From Mannheimia varigena (GTDB lineage: Bacteria > Pseudomonadota > Gammaproteobacteria > Enterobacterales > Pasteurellaceae), in NCBI RefSeq assembly GCF_013377235.1, contig NZ_CP016226.1, positions 1,178,001 through 1,242,000 of the forward strand: a DNA stretch of 64,000 nt, read 5' to 3'. The position numbers and the translations under genes are program-made. This document shows, piece by piece, positions 1-12,657 of the stretch (position 1 is the first letter of the stretch; the number at the start of each line of letters is the position of its first letter). The notes below the pieces were generated by a model, which saw only the letters and a list, made by a program, of their open reading frames with translations, ran no database searches and was not told the origin of the DNA.

Positions 1-468
1 CCAGCCTTCAACCTTCACCCACTTACCTGCTTCTAATGCTTTATAGCTTTCAAAGAAGTGTTGAATTTGTGCTTTTAGTAACGCAGGTAAATCGCCCACA
101 TCTTTAATGTGATCGTATTCTTTGCTTAACTTCGTGTGCGGAACCGCAACAACTTTTGCATCACCACCTGCTTCATCGGTCATTTTTAACACTCCCACCG
201 GGCGACAACGAATTACTGAACCTGGTTGTAGCGGGTATGGTGTTGGTACTAATACATCAACCGGATCACCATCAGACGATAATGTATTATTCACATAACC
301 ATAATTTGCTGGATAGAACATTGCTGTTGCCATAAAGCGGTCAACAAATAATGCACCTGTTTCCTTATCTACTTCATATTTGATCGGATCTGAATTTGCT
401 GGGATTTCAATAACAACATAAATATCATCTGGTAACTCTTTACCAGCTGGAACTAATTCTAAGCCCAT
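1..468 (-). CDS. ppa: Inorganic pyrophosphatase, 3' end cut by window edge
   Basis: Cytoplasmic family I pyrophosphatase, which hydrolyses diphosphate to two phosphates and so pulls biosynthetic reactions forward. The open frame starts at the ATG at 468 and runs off the left edge after 156 codons. The E. coli protein has 176 residues, so about 20 C-terminal residues are missing. The start MGLELVPAGKELPDD and the active-site signature DGDPVDVLVPTPYPL near residues 66-80 are typical of the family. An AAGGAAACC ribosome site lies just upstream of the ATG. The gene diverges from the tRNA-Lys cluster. It appears intact apart from the window truncation. Confidence 0.95.
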   Translation of the reverse strand, partial: MGLELVPAGKELPDDIYVVIEIPANSDPIKYEVDKETGALFVDRFMATAMFYPANYGYVNNTLSSDGDPVDVLVPTPYPLQPGSVIRCRPVGVLKMTDEAGGDAKVVAVPHTKLSKEYDHIKDVGDLPALLKAQIQHFFESYKALEAGKWVKVEGW

Positions 469-627
469 TTTGGTTTCCTTCTAAAAATTGATGGTTAAAT
501 AAACGGCGTGATTATAGCTTATTTTCATAAAAAGATAAAAGCCCGTTTGTATTTTGTATCAAACTGCTTAATTTTCCGAAAAATTGTTTATAAACCACAC
601 ACTCAATATTTTTTAGAGAAAAAAAAC

Positions 628-655
628 TTGCCAAACTTTCAAAAATCCGTATGAT
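628..655 (+). promoter_or_regulatory. Promoter of the tRNA-Lys cluster
   Basis: TTGCCA (628-633) and TATGAT (650-655) are separated by 16 bases and lie about 24 bases before the first tRNA-Lys. A GC-containing stretch follows the -10 box, as is common at stable-RNA promoters. Inference from consensus only. Confidence 0.7.
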
Positions 656-678
656 ATGCCCTCGTTACGCAAGATTAT

Positions 679-754
679 GGGTCATTAGCTCAGTCGGTAG
701 AGCAGCGGACTTTTAATCCGTTGGTCGAAGGTTCGAATCCTTCATGACCCACCA
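679..754 (+). tRNA. tRNA-Lys (TTT), copy 1
   Basis: 76-base cloverleaf with paired GGGTCAT/ATGACCC acceptor arms, anticodon TTT in the loop CTTTTAA, a GGTTCGAATCC T-arm and an encoded CCA. First of three identical tandem copies. Confidence 0.98.
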
Positions 755-777
755 TTTAATCTTCAAAACACCTCTTT

Positions 778-853
778 GGGTCATTAGCTCAGTCGGTAGA
801 GCAGCGGACTTTTAATCCGTTGGTCGAAGGTTCGAATCCTTCATGACCCACCA
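778..853 (+). tRNA. tRNA-Lys (TTT), copy 2
   Basis: Identical in sequence to the copy at 679-754, with encoded CCA. It is separated from copy 1 by 23 bases, consistent with one processed transcript. Confidence 0.98.
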
Positions 854-874
854 TTAAATTTCAAAATCCCTCTT

Positions 875-950
875 GGGTCATTAGCTCAGTCGGTAGAGCA
901 GCGGACTTTTAATCCGTTGGTCGAAGGTTCGAATCCTTCATGACCCACCA
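875..950 (+). tRNA. tRNA-Lys (TTT), copy 3
   Basis: Third identical copy, with encoded CCA, 21 bases after copy 2. No clear intrinsic terminator separates it from mltG, so read-through into the protein operon is possible. Confidence 0.98.
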
Positions 951-1043
951 TTTATTCAAATCACATTTGCAAATTTTTCTGAAAAAACGACCGCTTTATA
1001 GTAGAATTTAACTCGTTTTTCCTTAACTATTTATTCAATTTCA

Positions 1044-2090
1044 ATGTTAAAAAAAATCCTTATTGCATTAGGTTTAGCCGGTGTTATCGCCTGTAGCGGA
1101 TTATTTTACGGCTACCAGAAGCTGAACAATTTAGCAGAGCATAAAATTACCGCTCAACCAGACCAACTTTTTGTATTGGAGCGAGGCGTTTCAAGCACAA
1201 GATTAGCTACAATATTAGAAGAACAAGGCATTATTACTCACGATGATGCAGATCTCCTCCCTTATTTGATGCGACTATACCCAGAATTAAGCAAATTCAA
1301 AGCAGGAGCTTATTCCTTAAATGGTTTAACTACAGTAAAAGATTTATTCACTCATTTAAGTTCAGGGAAAGAAGTTCAACTGAATGTGCAGTTTATTGAA
1401 GGTAAAACATTCAAAGTTTGGCGTAAACAGCTCTCTCAAGCGGAGTACTTGCAACAAACGTTAAAAGATAAATCAGAAAAAGAGATCGCAGAATTACTCG
1501 GCATTCCACACGAAAAAATGGAAGGTTGGATTGCCCCGGACACTTACAGCTACACACCAAACTCGACTGATTTAGCCCTACTCAAACGTGCTTATCAAAA
1601 ACAAAAAACAGCATTAGAGCAGGCTTGGCAAAATAGAGCAGAAAATCTACCGCTTGCAAATCCGTATGAGATGTTAATTCTCGCCTCTATTGTTGAAAAA
1701 GAGACTGGCATTGCAAGCGAACGCCCTCAAATTGCTTCGGTGTTTATAAACCGCCTACGCATTAAAATGCGTCTGCAGACTGATCCAACCGTAATTTATG
1801 GGATGGGCGACCGCTACGATGGCAATATTCGTCGTAAAAATTTAGAAGAAGTAACGCCATATAACACTTATCAAATCGATGGTTTACCACCAACGCCAAT
1901 TGCAATGCCAAGCGAGGCTTCTATCAAGGCAGTGGCAAATCCTGACAACACACCATACTTATACTTTGTAGCAGATGGCACAGGCGGACACAAATTCAGT
2001 CGAACGTTAAGTGAGCATAATAAAGCCGTGCAAGAGTGGATTCAAATTGAACGCAAACGCAGAAATAATCAAAATAACGAACAGAAATAG
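1044..2090 (+). CDS. mltG: Endolytic murein transglycosylase MltG (YceG)
   Basis: Inner-membrane lytic transglycosylase that cleaves nascent glycan strands in the periplasm and is thought to set peptidoglycan strand length. The 348-residue protein has an N-terminal membrane anchor (about residues 4-24), a LysM-like region around 40-110 and the YceG catalytic domain. The motif ASIVEKET at 214-221 contains the catalytic glutamate at 218, the position I recall for E. coli MltG. Later family blocks LQTDPTVIYG and LPPTPIAMPS are present. No good ribosome site precedes the ATG at 1044. The 3' end runs into tmk, as in E. coli (yceG-tmk-holB-ycfH); pabC, which precedes it in E. coli, is absent. Confidence 0.95.
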   Translation: MLKKILIALGLAGVIACSGLFYGYQKLNNLAEHKITAQPDQLFVLERGVSSTRLATILEEQGIITHDDADLLPYLMRLYPELSKFKAGAYSLNGLTTVKDLFTHLSSGKEVQLNVQFIEGKTFKVWRKQLSQAEYLQQTLKDKSEKEIAELLGIPHEKMEGWIAPDTYSYTPNSTDLALLKRAYQKQKTALEQAWQNRAENLPLANPYEMLILASIVEKETGIASERPQIASVFINRLRIKMRLQTDPTVIYGMGDRYDGNIRRKNLEEVTPYNTYQIDGLPPTPIAMPSEASIKAVANPDNTPYLYFVADGTGGHKFSRTLSEHNKAVQEWIQIERKRRNNQNNEQK

Positions 2091-2100
2091 CGAGAAATCT

Positions 2101-2721
2101 ATGCGTGGAAAATTTATTGTAATTGAAGGTTTAGAAGGTGCGGGTAAAACCACCGCTCATCAAGTAATTCTAAGAGAACTTGAACAAGCTGGCATTAAAG
2201 ATATTGTAATGACCCGTGAACCCGGCGGCACTCCCCTTGCAGAAAAACTTCGTCATTTAATTAAACACGAAAGCGCAGAGCCTGTAACCGATAAAGCAGA
2301 ATTATTAATGCTTTACGCTGCCCGTGTTCAGCTAGTGGAAAATGTAATTAAGCCGGCACTTACTGAAGGTAAATGGGTGCTGGGTGACAGACACGATATG
2401 TCTTCCCAAGCCTATCAAGGTGGGGGACGTAAGCTGGATCGAAAATTACTCGAAACCTTAAAAGAATCGGTGCTTGGCACATTTGAGCCTGATTTAACAA
2501 TTTATCTCGACCTTGATCCTGTGATCGGCTTAGAACGAGCTAGAGGCAGAGGCGAACTAGACAGAATTGAGCAACAAAGTTTAGATTTTTTCTATCGCAC
2601 CCGTGAGCGTTATTTAGAACTTACGCAAAATAATGATAAAGCGGTTATTATCAATGCGGAGCAACCCATTGAAAAAGTTACCACAGATATTCAACAAGCA
2701 ATCAGAAATTGGCTGAAATAA
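2101..2721 (+). CDS. tmk: Thymidylate kinase
   Basis: Cytoplasmic kinase phosphorylating dTMP to dTDP for DNA synthesis. The start chosen is the ATG at 2101 (MRGKFIVIEG), giving 206 residues, the usual family length. A longer frame from 2011 would add 30 residues with no homology and overlap mltG. P-loop GLEGAGKTT lies at about residues 10-18, the DR(E/H) substrate motif as TREPGGTPL near 40-48, and the lid sequence RGELDRIEQQ near 150. The gene begins 10 bases after mltG, and its TAA shares one base with the holB ATG, so the two are likely translationally coupled. Confidence 0.96.
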   Translation: MRGKFIVIEGLEGAGKTTAHQVILRELEQAGIKDIVMTREPGGTPLAEKLRHLIKHESAEPVTDKAELLMLYAARVQLVENVIKPALTEGKWVLGDRHDMSSQAYQGGGRKLDRKLLETLKESVLGTFEPDLTIYLDLDPVIGLERARGRGELDRIEQQSLDFFYRTRERYLELTQNNDKAVIINAEQPIEKVTTDIQQAIRNWLK

Positions 2722-3698
2722 TGTACATTTGGCTTGAAAGTACTTATCAACAAATCATCGCTTCGTTTTTGAATGGATACGGACACCACGCCCTGCTGTT
2801 TAAAACCGATGTCGGGCTTGGCACAGATACTTTAATTGAAAAAGTAGCTAAGTGGTTACTTTGCACCGAAAAAACGGGCAATGAGCCTTGCTCTCAATGT
2901 AAAAGTTGCCAACTTACACAAAGCATAAACCACCCTGATTTCCATATTTTAGAGCCTATTGAAGGGAAAGATATTGGTGTTGATCAAGTACGAGAGCTGA
3001 TCAGTAATCTACAAAATTTCTCACAGCAGGGTGGAAATACCATTGTTTATATCCGAGGAGTAGATCGCTTAACCGAAGCCAGCAGCAATGCTCTACTCAA
3101 AACTCTTGAAGAACCGCGTGAGAATGTCTATTTCTTGCTGGAGGCTCCATTACAATCTAGCGTGTTAGCCACCATTCAAAGCCGCAGCCAAACGTGGGTA
3201 CTTTATGTTCCACCAACGGATGAAGTAATGCAGTGGTTACAATCGCAATTCCCTACAACCTCAATGAACGAGCTAGAAACTGCTCTCCGCATTTGCCGCT
3301 CTCGCCCGCTCATTTGCAAAAATTTTCTCGAAAATGACCGCTTGTTAAAGCGTAAAACATTCCTACAAACCTTCTGGCGTTTCTATAAAAGCAGAGATGT
3401 TGTGCTGCTCTTCCAAGCCTTTGACAAAGAAAAAGATGATGTTTTGCAACAACTCGAATGGCTCGAAAGTTTCTTTAATGATGCCCTCAAAGCTAAAATG
3501 AACATCACTCAAGGCTGGATCAACCCAGATCTGCAAAACGGTATTATCCCATTTAGCCAACAACTTACGGCTCACGGCTTGCTGCAAGGACACCAAATCC
3601 TCCAACAAACCCAGCAAGATTTAGTGCAAATAAATGCGGTAAATCAGGAGTTGATGTTATTGGATTGTTTAACGAAGTTGGTTTTGATTTTTGAATAA
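2721..3698 (+). CDS. holB: DNA polymerase III delta' subunit
   Basis: Subunit of the clamp-loader complex that places the beta sliding clamp on DNA. The ATG at 2721 overlaps the tmk stop (TAATG), giving 325 residues; an upstream TTG at 2709 is less likely. Family features are a four-cysteine zinc module (CTEKTGNEPCSQCKSCQL, about residues 47-64) and the SNALLKTLEEP block around 120-131. The P-loop is degenerate (KTDVGLGTDTL), as expected because delta' does not bind ATP productively. A perfect USS core lies inside the gene at 3337-3345. Same operon as mltG, tmk and tatD. Confidence 0.95.
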   Translation: MYIWLESTYQQIIASFLNGYGHHALLFKTDVGLGTDTLIEKVAKWLLCTEKTGNEPCSQCKSCQLTQSINHPDFHILEPIEGKDIGVDQVRELISNLQNFSQQGGNTIVYIRGVDRLTEASSNALLKTLEEPRENVYFLLEAPLQSSVLATIQSRSQTWVLYVPPTDEVMQWLQSQFPTTSMNELETALRICRSRPLICKNFLENDRLLKRKTFLQTFWRFYKSRDVVLLFQAFDKEKDDVLQQLEWLESFFNDALKAKMNITQGWINPDLQNGIIPFSQQLTAHGLLQGHQILQQTQQDLVQINAVNQELMLLDCLTKLVLIFE

Positions 3699-3708
3699 AA
3701 GGAAAAAA

Positions 3709-4497
3709 ATGAAAGACTTATTTATTATAGATTCCCACTGTCATTTAGACTCTTTAGACTACGAAACCAAGCATAAAAATATCGATGAAGTGATTGAAAA
3801 TGCGAAAGCTCGTGGTGTTCATCACTTCATTTCTGTTTGTACTACTATTGGGCGTTTTGAGGCAATGAAAAATTTAACTTCTCATCGCAATGATGTCTCA
3901 CTTTCTTGCGGTGTTCATCCATTAAATGTGGAAGATGAACCCTTTGATTACGATAAACTCTTTGAATTTGCTCAAGACCCAAAAGTGGTTGCCATTGGCG
4001 AAACAGGATTGGATTATCACTACACACCAGAAACTAAAGCATTACAGCAATCCCTTTTCGTTCAACAAATTGATATTGCAAATAAACTGAATAAGCCCCT
4101 CATTATTCATTCTCGCTCGGCACGCCAAGATACTATGGATATGCTAGAACAAAACAACGCAGAAAAATGTGGCGGTGTTTTGCACTGCTTTACCGAAGAT
4201 TGGACAATGGCAAAACGAGCCTTAGATATTGGCTTTTATATTTCAATTTCGGGCATTATCACGTTTCGCAATGCGGAAGAATTACGAGATGTGGTGCGAA
4301 AAGTCCCATTAGATCGTTTATTGGTAGAAACTGATTCGCCTTACTTAGCCCCAATTCCTTATCGAGGAAAGCCAAATCAGCCCGCTTATGTGAGAGAAAC
4401 TTGTGAATATGTTGCGACATTAAAAGGAGTTTCAACAGAAGAATTTGCTCGCATTACAACCGAAAATGTGCAAAACTTATTTAAAATTCAATTATAA
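3709..4497 (+). CDS. TatD-family metal-dependent DNase (YcfH type)
   Basis: Predicted TIM-barrel metal-dependent deoxyribonuclease of the TatD family. The start is the ATG at 3709 behind AAAAGGAAAAAA; a TTG at 3691 overlapping holB is less likely. This gives 262 residues, the normal family length. Visible metal-site blocks are DSHCHLD near the N-terminus, GETGLDYHY, IIHSRSA, LHCFTE and the signature VETDSPYLAPIPYRGKPN near residues 208-226. The order holB-tatD matches holB-ycfH in E. coli. The exact in vivo role of the YcfH paralogue is not settled. Confidence 0.93.
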   Translation: MKDLFIIDSHCHLDSLDYETKHKNIDEVIENAKARGVHHFISVCTTIGRFEAMKNLTSHRNDVSLSCGVHPLNVEDEPFDYDKLFEFAQDPKVVAIGETGLDYHYTPETKALQQSLFVQQIDIANKLNKPLIIHSRSARQDTMDMLEQNNAEKCGGVLHCFTEDWTMAKRALDIGFYISISGIITFRNAEELRDVVRKVPLDRLLVETDSPYLAPIPYRGKPNQPAYVRETCEYVATLKGVSTEEFARITTENVQNLFKIQL

Positions 4498-4507
4498 GGA
4501 ACAAAAT

Positions 4508-5029
4508 ATGAGAACTATGCTCAAATATTTTCTAATTTTAGTCTCACTTGCCTTTTTTATTGTGTTAGGCGGAGCAGTTAATTACGCAATGCCAAGCTAT
4601 GAAGAAACGCTAGTAACAGGAATGGAAGTTCGCCGAATGGATAAAGATGGCGTTATCAGTAAAGCGAACCCTGCTGATGGCCAAGTGCGTGATGTTTACT
4701 TCCTCTTTACTGAAGATCCTGAAACCAAAAAAGTGATGGTTTACCGTAATGAAGATACAGGTTGGGGCTTACCACCTTATTTCAAATTTGGTTCAGCTGA
4801 TATTCAAGCAAAAGCACAAGCTTATGCAAATGAAAAACAACGCGTGCAAATCAAATATTACGGCTGGCGAATTAACTGGTTAAATGAGTTCAGAAATATT
4901 GTTTCTATCAAGCCATTAGCTGAAGCAGAAACCGTGAGCAAACCAATTATGAGCTATGTATTGTATGCTGTATTAGCATTCTTGTTCTTCCTCTCGGTAC
5001 AATTTATTCGCGGTATCTTTAAAGATTAA
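4508..5029 (+). CDS. DUF1523-type small membrane protein
   Basis: Unknown function. The start is the ATG at 4508, preceded by AAGGAACAAAAT; a frame beginning at 4445 would overlap tatD by 50 bases. The 173-residue protein has one hydrophobic segment at each end (about residues 5-27 and 148-168) and a polar middle of about 115 residues with YFLFTEDPETKKVMVYRNED and a WGLPPYFKFG block, so the middle may lie in the periplasm between two anchors. It resembles what is catalogued as DUF1523. It follows tatD by 10 bases and is closed by a terminator, so it is the last gene of the mltG operon. Confidence 0.75.
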   Translation: MRTMLKYFLILVSLAFFIVLGGAVNYAMPSYEETLVTGMEVRRMDKDGVISKANPADGQVRDVYFLFTEDPETKKVMVYRNEDTGWGLPPYFKFGSADIQAKAQAYANEKQRVQIKYYGWRINWLNEFRNIVSIKPLAEAETVSKPIMSYVLYAVLAFLFFLSVQFIRGIFKD

Positions 5030-5047
5030 GCCAATTAAACCTTTGAC

Positions 5048-5087
5048 AAACGGTTCGATTTTGTAAAAAATTGAACCGTTTTCTTTT
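5048..5087 (+). terminator. Intrinsic terminator after the mltG-DUF1523 operon
   Basis: Inverted repeat AACGGTTC...GAACCGTT (5049-5056 / 5073-5080), extended by A/T pairs and followed by TTCTTTTTA. Confidence 0.85.
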
Positions 5088-5102
5088 TATTACACATATC
5101 AA

Positions 5103-5804
5103 ATGACTTACTATTTTATTGCTGATCTGCACTTAAACGAAGAGCAACCCGAAATAACCCATCTCTTTTTGCAATTTATGCAAGAAAAAGCACCGCTTGC
5201 AGAAGCGGTTTATATATTAGGCGATCTGTTTGATTTCTGGATTGGTGATGATGAAGAGTCTGAGCTTATTTCAACCGTCAAAAATGCAATTAAAACGCTC
5301 ACTGCAAGCGGTACAAAATGCTATTTTATTTGCGGAAATCGTGATTTTTTAATTGGAAAGCGTTTCAGCGAACAAACAGGTATGGTTATTTTACCTGATT
5401 ATCACGTCATTAATTTATTTGGCACATCTACATTACTTTGTCACGGCGATACGCTTTGTACTGACGATGTGAAATACCAGCAATTCCGTAAAAAAGTCCA
5501 CCAAAAATGGCGACAAGCTATCTTCTTGATGTTTCCACTGTCTTGGCGAATTCGTATTGCAGAGAAGATTCGCTCCAAAAGTAAACAAGAAAAACGTGAT
5601 AAATCCGCTGAAATTATGGACGTAAATGCCAAATTTACCGCTCAAATTGTCGAAAAATTCAACACAACTCAACTTATACACGGACATACGCATCGCCAAG
5701 CAATTCATCAGCATAATGGATTTACACGCATTGTATTGGGCGACTGGAAAGAAAATTACGCTTCTATTTTAAGAGTAACCCAACAAGGAGCAGAATTTAT
5801 ATGA
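5103..5804 (+). CDS. lpxH: UDP-2,3-diacylglucosamine diphosphatase
   Basis: Lipid A biosynthesis enzyme that hydrolyses UDP-2,3-diacylglucosamine to lipid X and UMP at the inner membrane. The 233-residue protein carries the calcineurin-like metal ligands where the family places them: D8 and H10 (ADLHL), D41 (GDLFDFW), N79 (GNRD), H114 (CHGD), and H195/H197 in HGHTH. E. coli LpxH has 240 residues. The gene starts 16 bases after the terminator hairpin, and its last codons overlap the next gene by four bases (ATGA). Confidence 0.96.
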   Translation: MTYYFIADLHLNEEQPEITHLFLQFMQEKAPLAEAVYILGDLFDFWIGDDEESELISTVKNAIKTLTASGTKCYFICGNRDFLIGKRFSEQTGMVILPDYHVINLFGTSTLLCHGDTLCTDDVKYQQFRKKVHQKWRQAIFLMFPLSWRIRIAEKIRSKSKQEKRDKSAEIMDVNAKFTAQIVEKFNTTQLIHGHTHRQAIHQHNGFTRIVLGDWKENYASILRVTQQGAEFI

Positions 5805-6592
5805 TTGATGTCATTATTCCTTGCTATAACGCTGAAACCACACTTGTTCGAGCCGTTCAAAGTGCATTGAATCAACCAGAGTTAAATCTACTATGGCTTA
5901 TTGATGATGGCTCAACGGATAATACGCTTGCTTTAGCTAAACACTTACAAGCTCGAGTACCCGATAAAATTAGGGTGGAACAAATGCCTCAAAATAGCGG
6001 TGTGGCGAAAGCACGCAACTGGGGGGCCTTGCAAAGTGAAGCGGCTTTAATTGCCTTTTTAGATGCAGATGACGCTTACGAAAATGGAGCATTACAAGTA
6101 GCCGAAAAGATTTTTGAATTCAAACCTGAAACAGCTTTAGTTCGCCTTGCATTAAAACCAATTAACTTAGATGAACGCTATAGCTCTCACCCAAATTTTA
6201 ATTTAGCTTGGCAACATATGCGAATGACCTGTGGAGGAAATGTAGTGTTTCGCCGTTCATTTTTCTTAACTTGCGGTGGATTTCCACATCATCAGATCTT
6301 TAGAGAATTAGGCGGAGAAGATGGTGCATTAGGCATAGCCACTACACAAATCGCCTCAGTAGCTACTGCATTTAATGATGTTGGTGTTTTACATTACTGC
6401 CGAGAAGGTATGCACGCAGAAAGGTTGTTAAATGCAATTTTATTTAATGAAAAAGATCCTAATATTACCGAAGAAAAAATTAAACAAGCCAACCTAATTA
6501 CTGAAAATATTGTTAATAATGTTAGAGATTTACAGGACTGTCTTAATAGTAAAGAGATTGGCATTAAGCCCTATACACTTGAATGGAGCTAA
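5801..6592 (+). CDS. Family 2-like glycosyltransferase coupled to lpxH
   Basis: Predicted GT-A glycosyltransferase of unknown acceptor. The N-terminus (DVIIPCYNAETTL), the DDGSTDNT loop at 35-42 and the DADD motif at 88-91 (nucleotide-sugar/metal binding) are classic family 2 features. The 263-residue length leaves only a short C-terminal region and there is no membrane segment, so it is probably cytosolic. The start ATG overlaps the lpxH stop (ATGA), indicating translational coupling and perhaps a role in lipooligosaccharide assembly. That role is inferred from context only. Confidence 0.8.
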   Translation: MIDVIIPCYNAETTLVRAVQSALNQPELNLLWLIDDGSTDNTLALAKHLQARVPDKIRVEQMPQNSGVAKARNWGALQSEAALIAFLDADDAYENGALQVAEKIFEFKPETALVRLALKPINLDERYSSHPNFNLAWQHMRMTCGGNVVFRRSFFLTCGGFPHHQIFRELGGEDGALGIATTQIASVATAFNDVGVLHYCREGMHAERLLNAILFNEKDPNITEEKIKQANLITENIVNNVRDLQDCLNSKEIGIKPYTLEWS

Positions 6593-6619
6593 AACGAGCT
6601 GTAACTTTCCCCGAAAATC

Positions 6620-6656
6620 GACCGCTTGTGCAACTTTCTCCTGCTAACAAGCGGTC
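6620..6656 (+). terminator. Inverted pair of uptake sequences, likely terminator of lpxH-GT
   Basis: GACCGCTTGT (6620-6629) and ACAAGCGGTC (6647-6656) form a perfect 10-base stem with a 17-base loop. Both arms are USS cores. Paired USS acting as terminators is a known pattern in naturally competent bacteria; no long T-run follows here. Confidence 0.65.
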
Positions 6657-6702
6657 ATATTACTTCAATTTTTTGCATCTTATCTTTCGATAAATGATAA
6701 AT

Positions 6703-6738
6703 ACAAAAAACCCCTAAGTATCTCTACTTAGGGGCGCT
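6703..6738 (-). terminator. Terminator of the rRNA operon
   Basis: Perfect 10-base stem CCCCTAAGTA / TACTTAGGGG (6711-6720 / 6725-6734) with a TCTC loop. On the minus strand it is followed by a run of six T, and it lies about 50 bases after the 5S gene. Confidence 0.9.
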
Positions 6739-6785
6739 TTCTGTATCTATTCTTCGTTATCTATTTTCTTCTATCTATTCAGTAA

Positions 6786-6903
6786 AACCCGATGATGCTC
6801 TACTCTCACATGGCGAATCACCACACTACCATCGACGTTACTGCGTTTTACTTCTGAGTTCGGTATGGAATCAGGTAGAACCACAGCACTATGGTCATCG
6901 GGA
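6786..6903 (-). rRNA. rrf: 5S ribosomal RNA
   Basis: About 118 bases with the conserved 5S core CCATACCGAACTCAGAAG on the minus strand and a closing stem CCCGATGA / TCATCGGG. Ends are set from the closing stem and may be off by one or two bases. Confidence 0.93.
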
Positions 6904-7016
6904 TAATTGGGTCAAAATTCAAAAACAAGCTGATTATTCTGAGTGTATTTTTTTCTTTATGCGTTTAGTTTCTCCACTTGTGTTTTCTTCTTTCTCATAA
7001 AAACACTTGAGCGTTG

Positions 7017-9920
<2,904 letters not shown>

Positions 9921-10073
9921 ACAACCTCAAATATTTTCATTTAAACAAGTCAAACGAATTGATTTGAAGCGATATTATTCAACTAAACACTTAGCTGCCT
10001 TTGTTCAGCTAAGATTTTTTAACTACTCAGACTTTCTTTCGAAAATCTCTCAGTTTTTCAGCTTGTTTCTAAA

Positions 10074-10090
10074 TTTTTAAAGAACAAAGA
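10074..10090 (-). promoter_or_regulatory. boxA antitermination site in the 16S-23S spacer
   Basis: The minus strand reads TTGTTCTTTAAAAATTT, matching the rRNA spacer boxA that loads the Nus antitermination complex ahead of 23S. Confidence 0.7.
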
Positions 10091-10144
10091 CGATATCTTT
10101 CGACTATCATCATACCTAAAATGGCAAAAAAGTTACTGTTTTTA

Positions 10145-10153
10145 ACCGCTTGT
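10145..10153 (-). repeat. USS core in the 16S-23S spacer
   Basis: Exact 9-base core (ACCGCTTGT on the plus strand) between tRNA-Ala and 23S, inside rRNA spacer sequence. Confidence 0.7.
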
Positions 10154-10171
10154 CATCTTAGGTATGATGAT

Positions 10172-10247
10172 TGGTGGAGATAAGCGGGATCGAACCGCTG
10201 ACCTCCTGCGTGCAAGGCAGGCGCTCTCCCAGCTGAGCTATATCCCC
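10172..10247 (-). tRNA. tRNA-Ala (TGC)
   Basis: 76-base cloverleaf on the minus strand beginning GGGGATATAGCTCAG, with anticodon TGC in the loop CTTGCAC and encoded CCA. It is the second spacer tRNA of the rRNA operon. Confidence 0.97.
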
Positions 10248-10319
10248 GTACATCATAACCTTCCTTTCAGTTTTCACTCAGCATTCGCTCGTTCACTTTC
10301 GCTCACTTGCTCAATCGAG

Positions 10320-10396
<77 letters not shown>

Positions 10397-10484
10397 AAAA
10401 GGATGTTTCCGTTATTCTACTTTCTATCAAACAATCTGTGTGAACACTTGCTGTCATTTCAAGCTCTCGCTTCTTGATTTTTGG

Positions 10485-12024
<1,540 letters not shown>

Positions 12025-12162
12025 AAAAAGTTTAATCGCTCAATACTGCTGACATAAAATCACACTTTAATAAGAAAACTTAAAAAAGTTAAATGAATTT
12101 CTAGTTAGCACCTATTAAGACTTCAAGTTTTAAAAATATTTTTAAAATCAAGTCAATCAACA

Positions 12163-12201
12163 AGTGCCCACACAGATTGTCTGATAAATTGTTAAAGAAC
12201 G
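12163..12201 (-). promoter_or_regulatory. rRNA leader with boxA
   Basis: The minus strand holds GTTCTTTAACAATTTATC then CAGACAATCTGTGTGGGCAC, nearly the E. coli rrn leader boxA region that recruits the Nus antitermination factors. It begins only about 14 bases after the 3' end of tRNA-Pro, so the tRNA genes lie directly upstream of the antitermination signal. Confidence 0.85.
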
Positions 12202-12214
12202 AAAATAATAAAAT

Positions 12215-12291
12215 TGGTCGGCGAGATAGGATTTGAACCTACGACCCACTGGTCCCAAACCAGTTGCGCTACCAAGCTGCGCTACTCGCCG
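12215..12291 (-). tRNA. tRNA-Pro (TGG)
   Basis: 77-base cloverleaf beginning CGGCGAGTAGCGCAG on the minus strand, with anticodon TGG in TTTGGGA and encoded CCA. Third of three tRNAs ahead of 16S. Confidence 0.97.
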
Positions 12292-12318
12292 TCAGTTACT
12301 CATAAGAGTATATTTAAA

Positions 12319-12395
12319 TGGGGTGGCTAATGGGATTCGAACCCACGACAACTGGAATCACAATCCAGGGCTCTACCAACTGAGCTATAGCCACC
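12319..12395 (-). tRNA. tRNA-His (GTG)
   Basis: Cloverleaf beginning GGTGGCTATAGCTCAG on the minus strand, including the extra 5' G typical of tRNA-His, with anticodon GTG and encoded CCA. It appears essentially identical to the E. coli tRNA as I remember it. Confidence 0.97.
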
Positions 12396-12423
12396 ATAGG
12401 GTTGATAGTGCTGCGTTAGCAAC

Positions 12424-12500
<77 letters not shown>

Positions 12501-12545
12501 TTCGATTTACATCGCTTTACTTAGTGCGTCGCAACGGAGGCGTAT

Positions 12546-12572
12546 ATTATAGATTTCTATTTCCCTTGTCTA
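12546..12572 (-). promoter_or_regulatory. Promoter of the tRNA-Arg-His-Pro-rRNA unit
   Basis: The minus strand shows TAGACA (12567-12572), a 15-base spacer and TATAAT (12546-12551), then a GC-rich discriminator (ACGCCTCC). It sits 46 bases before tRNA-Arg. The spacer is short, so the -35 assignment is less certain than the -10. Confidence 0.65.
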
Positions 12573-12657
12573 GCACTTTTTCAAAAAAATTAAAAAAAAC
12601 ATCTTGTTTGTTTTTATTTTATTCAAAACGTGTAATAAATAGCAAGCATGCTGATTT

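Noticed and set aside
679..950. Short repeat array that could be mistaken for CRISPR
   Set aside because: The repeats are complete tRNA-Lys genes with anticodon and CCA, and the spacers are not equal-length unique sequences.
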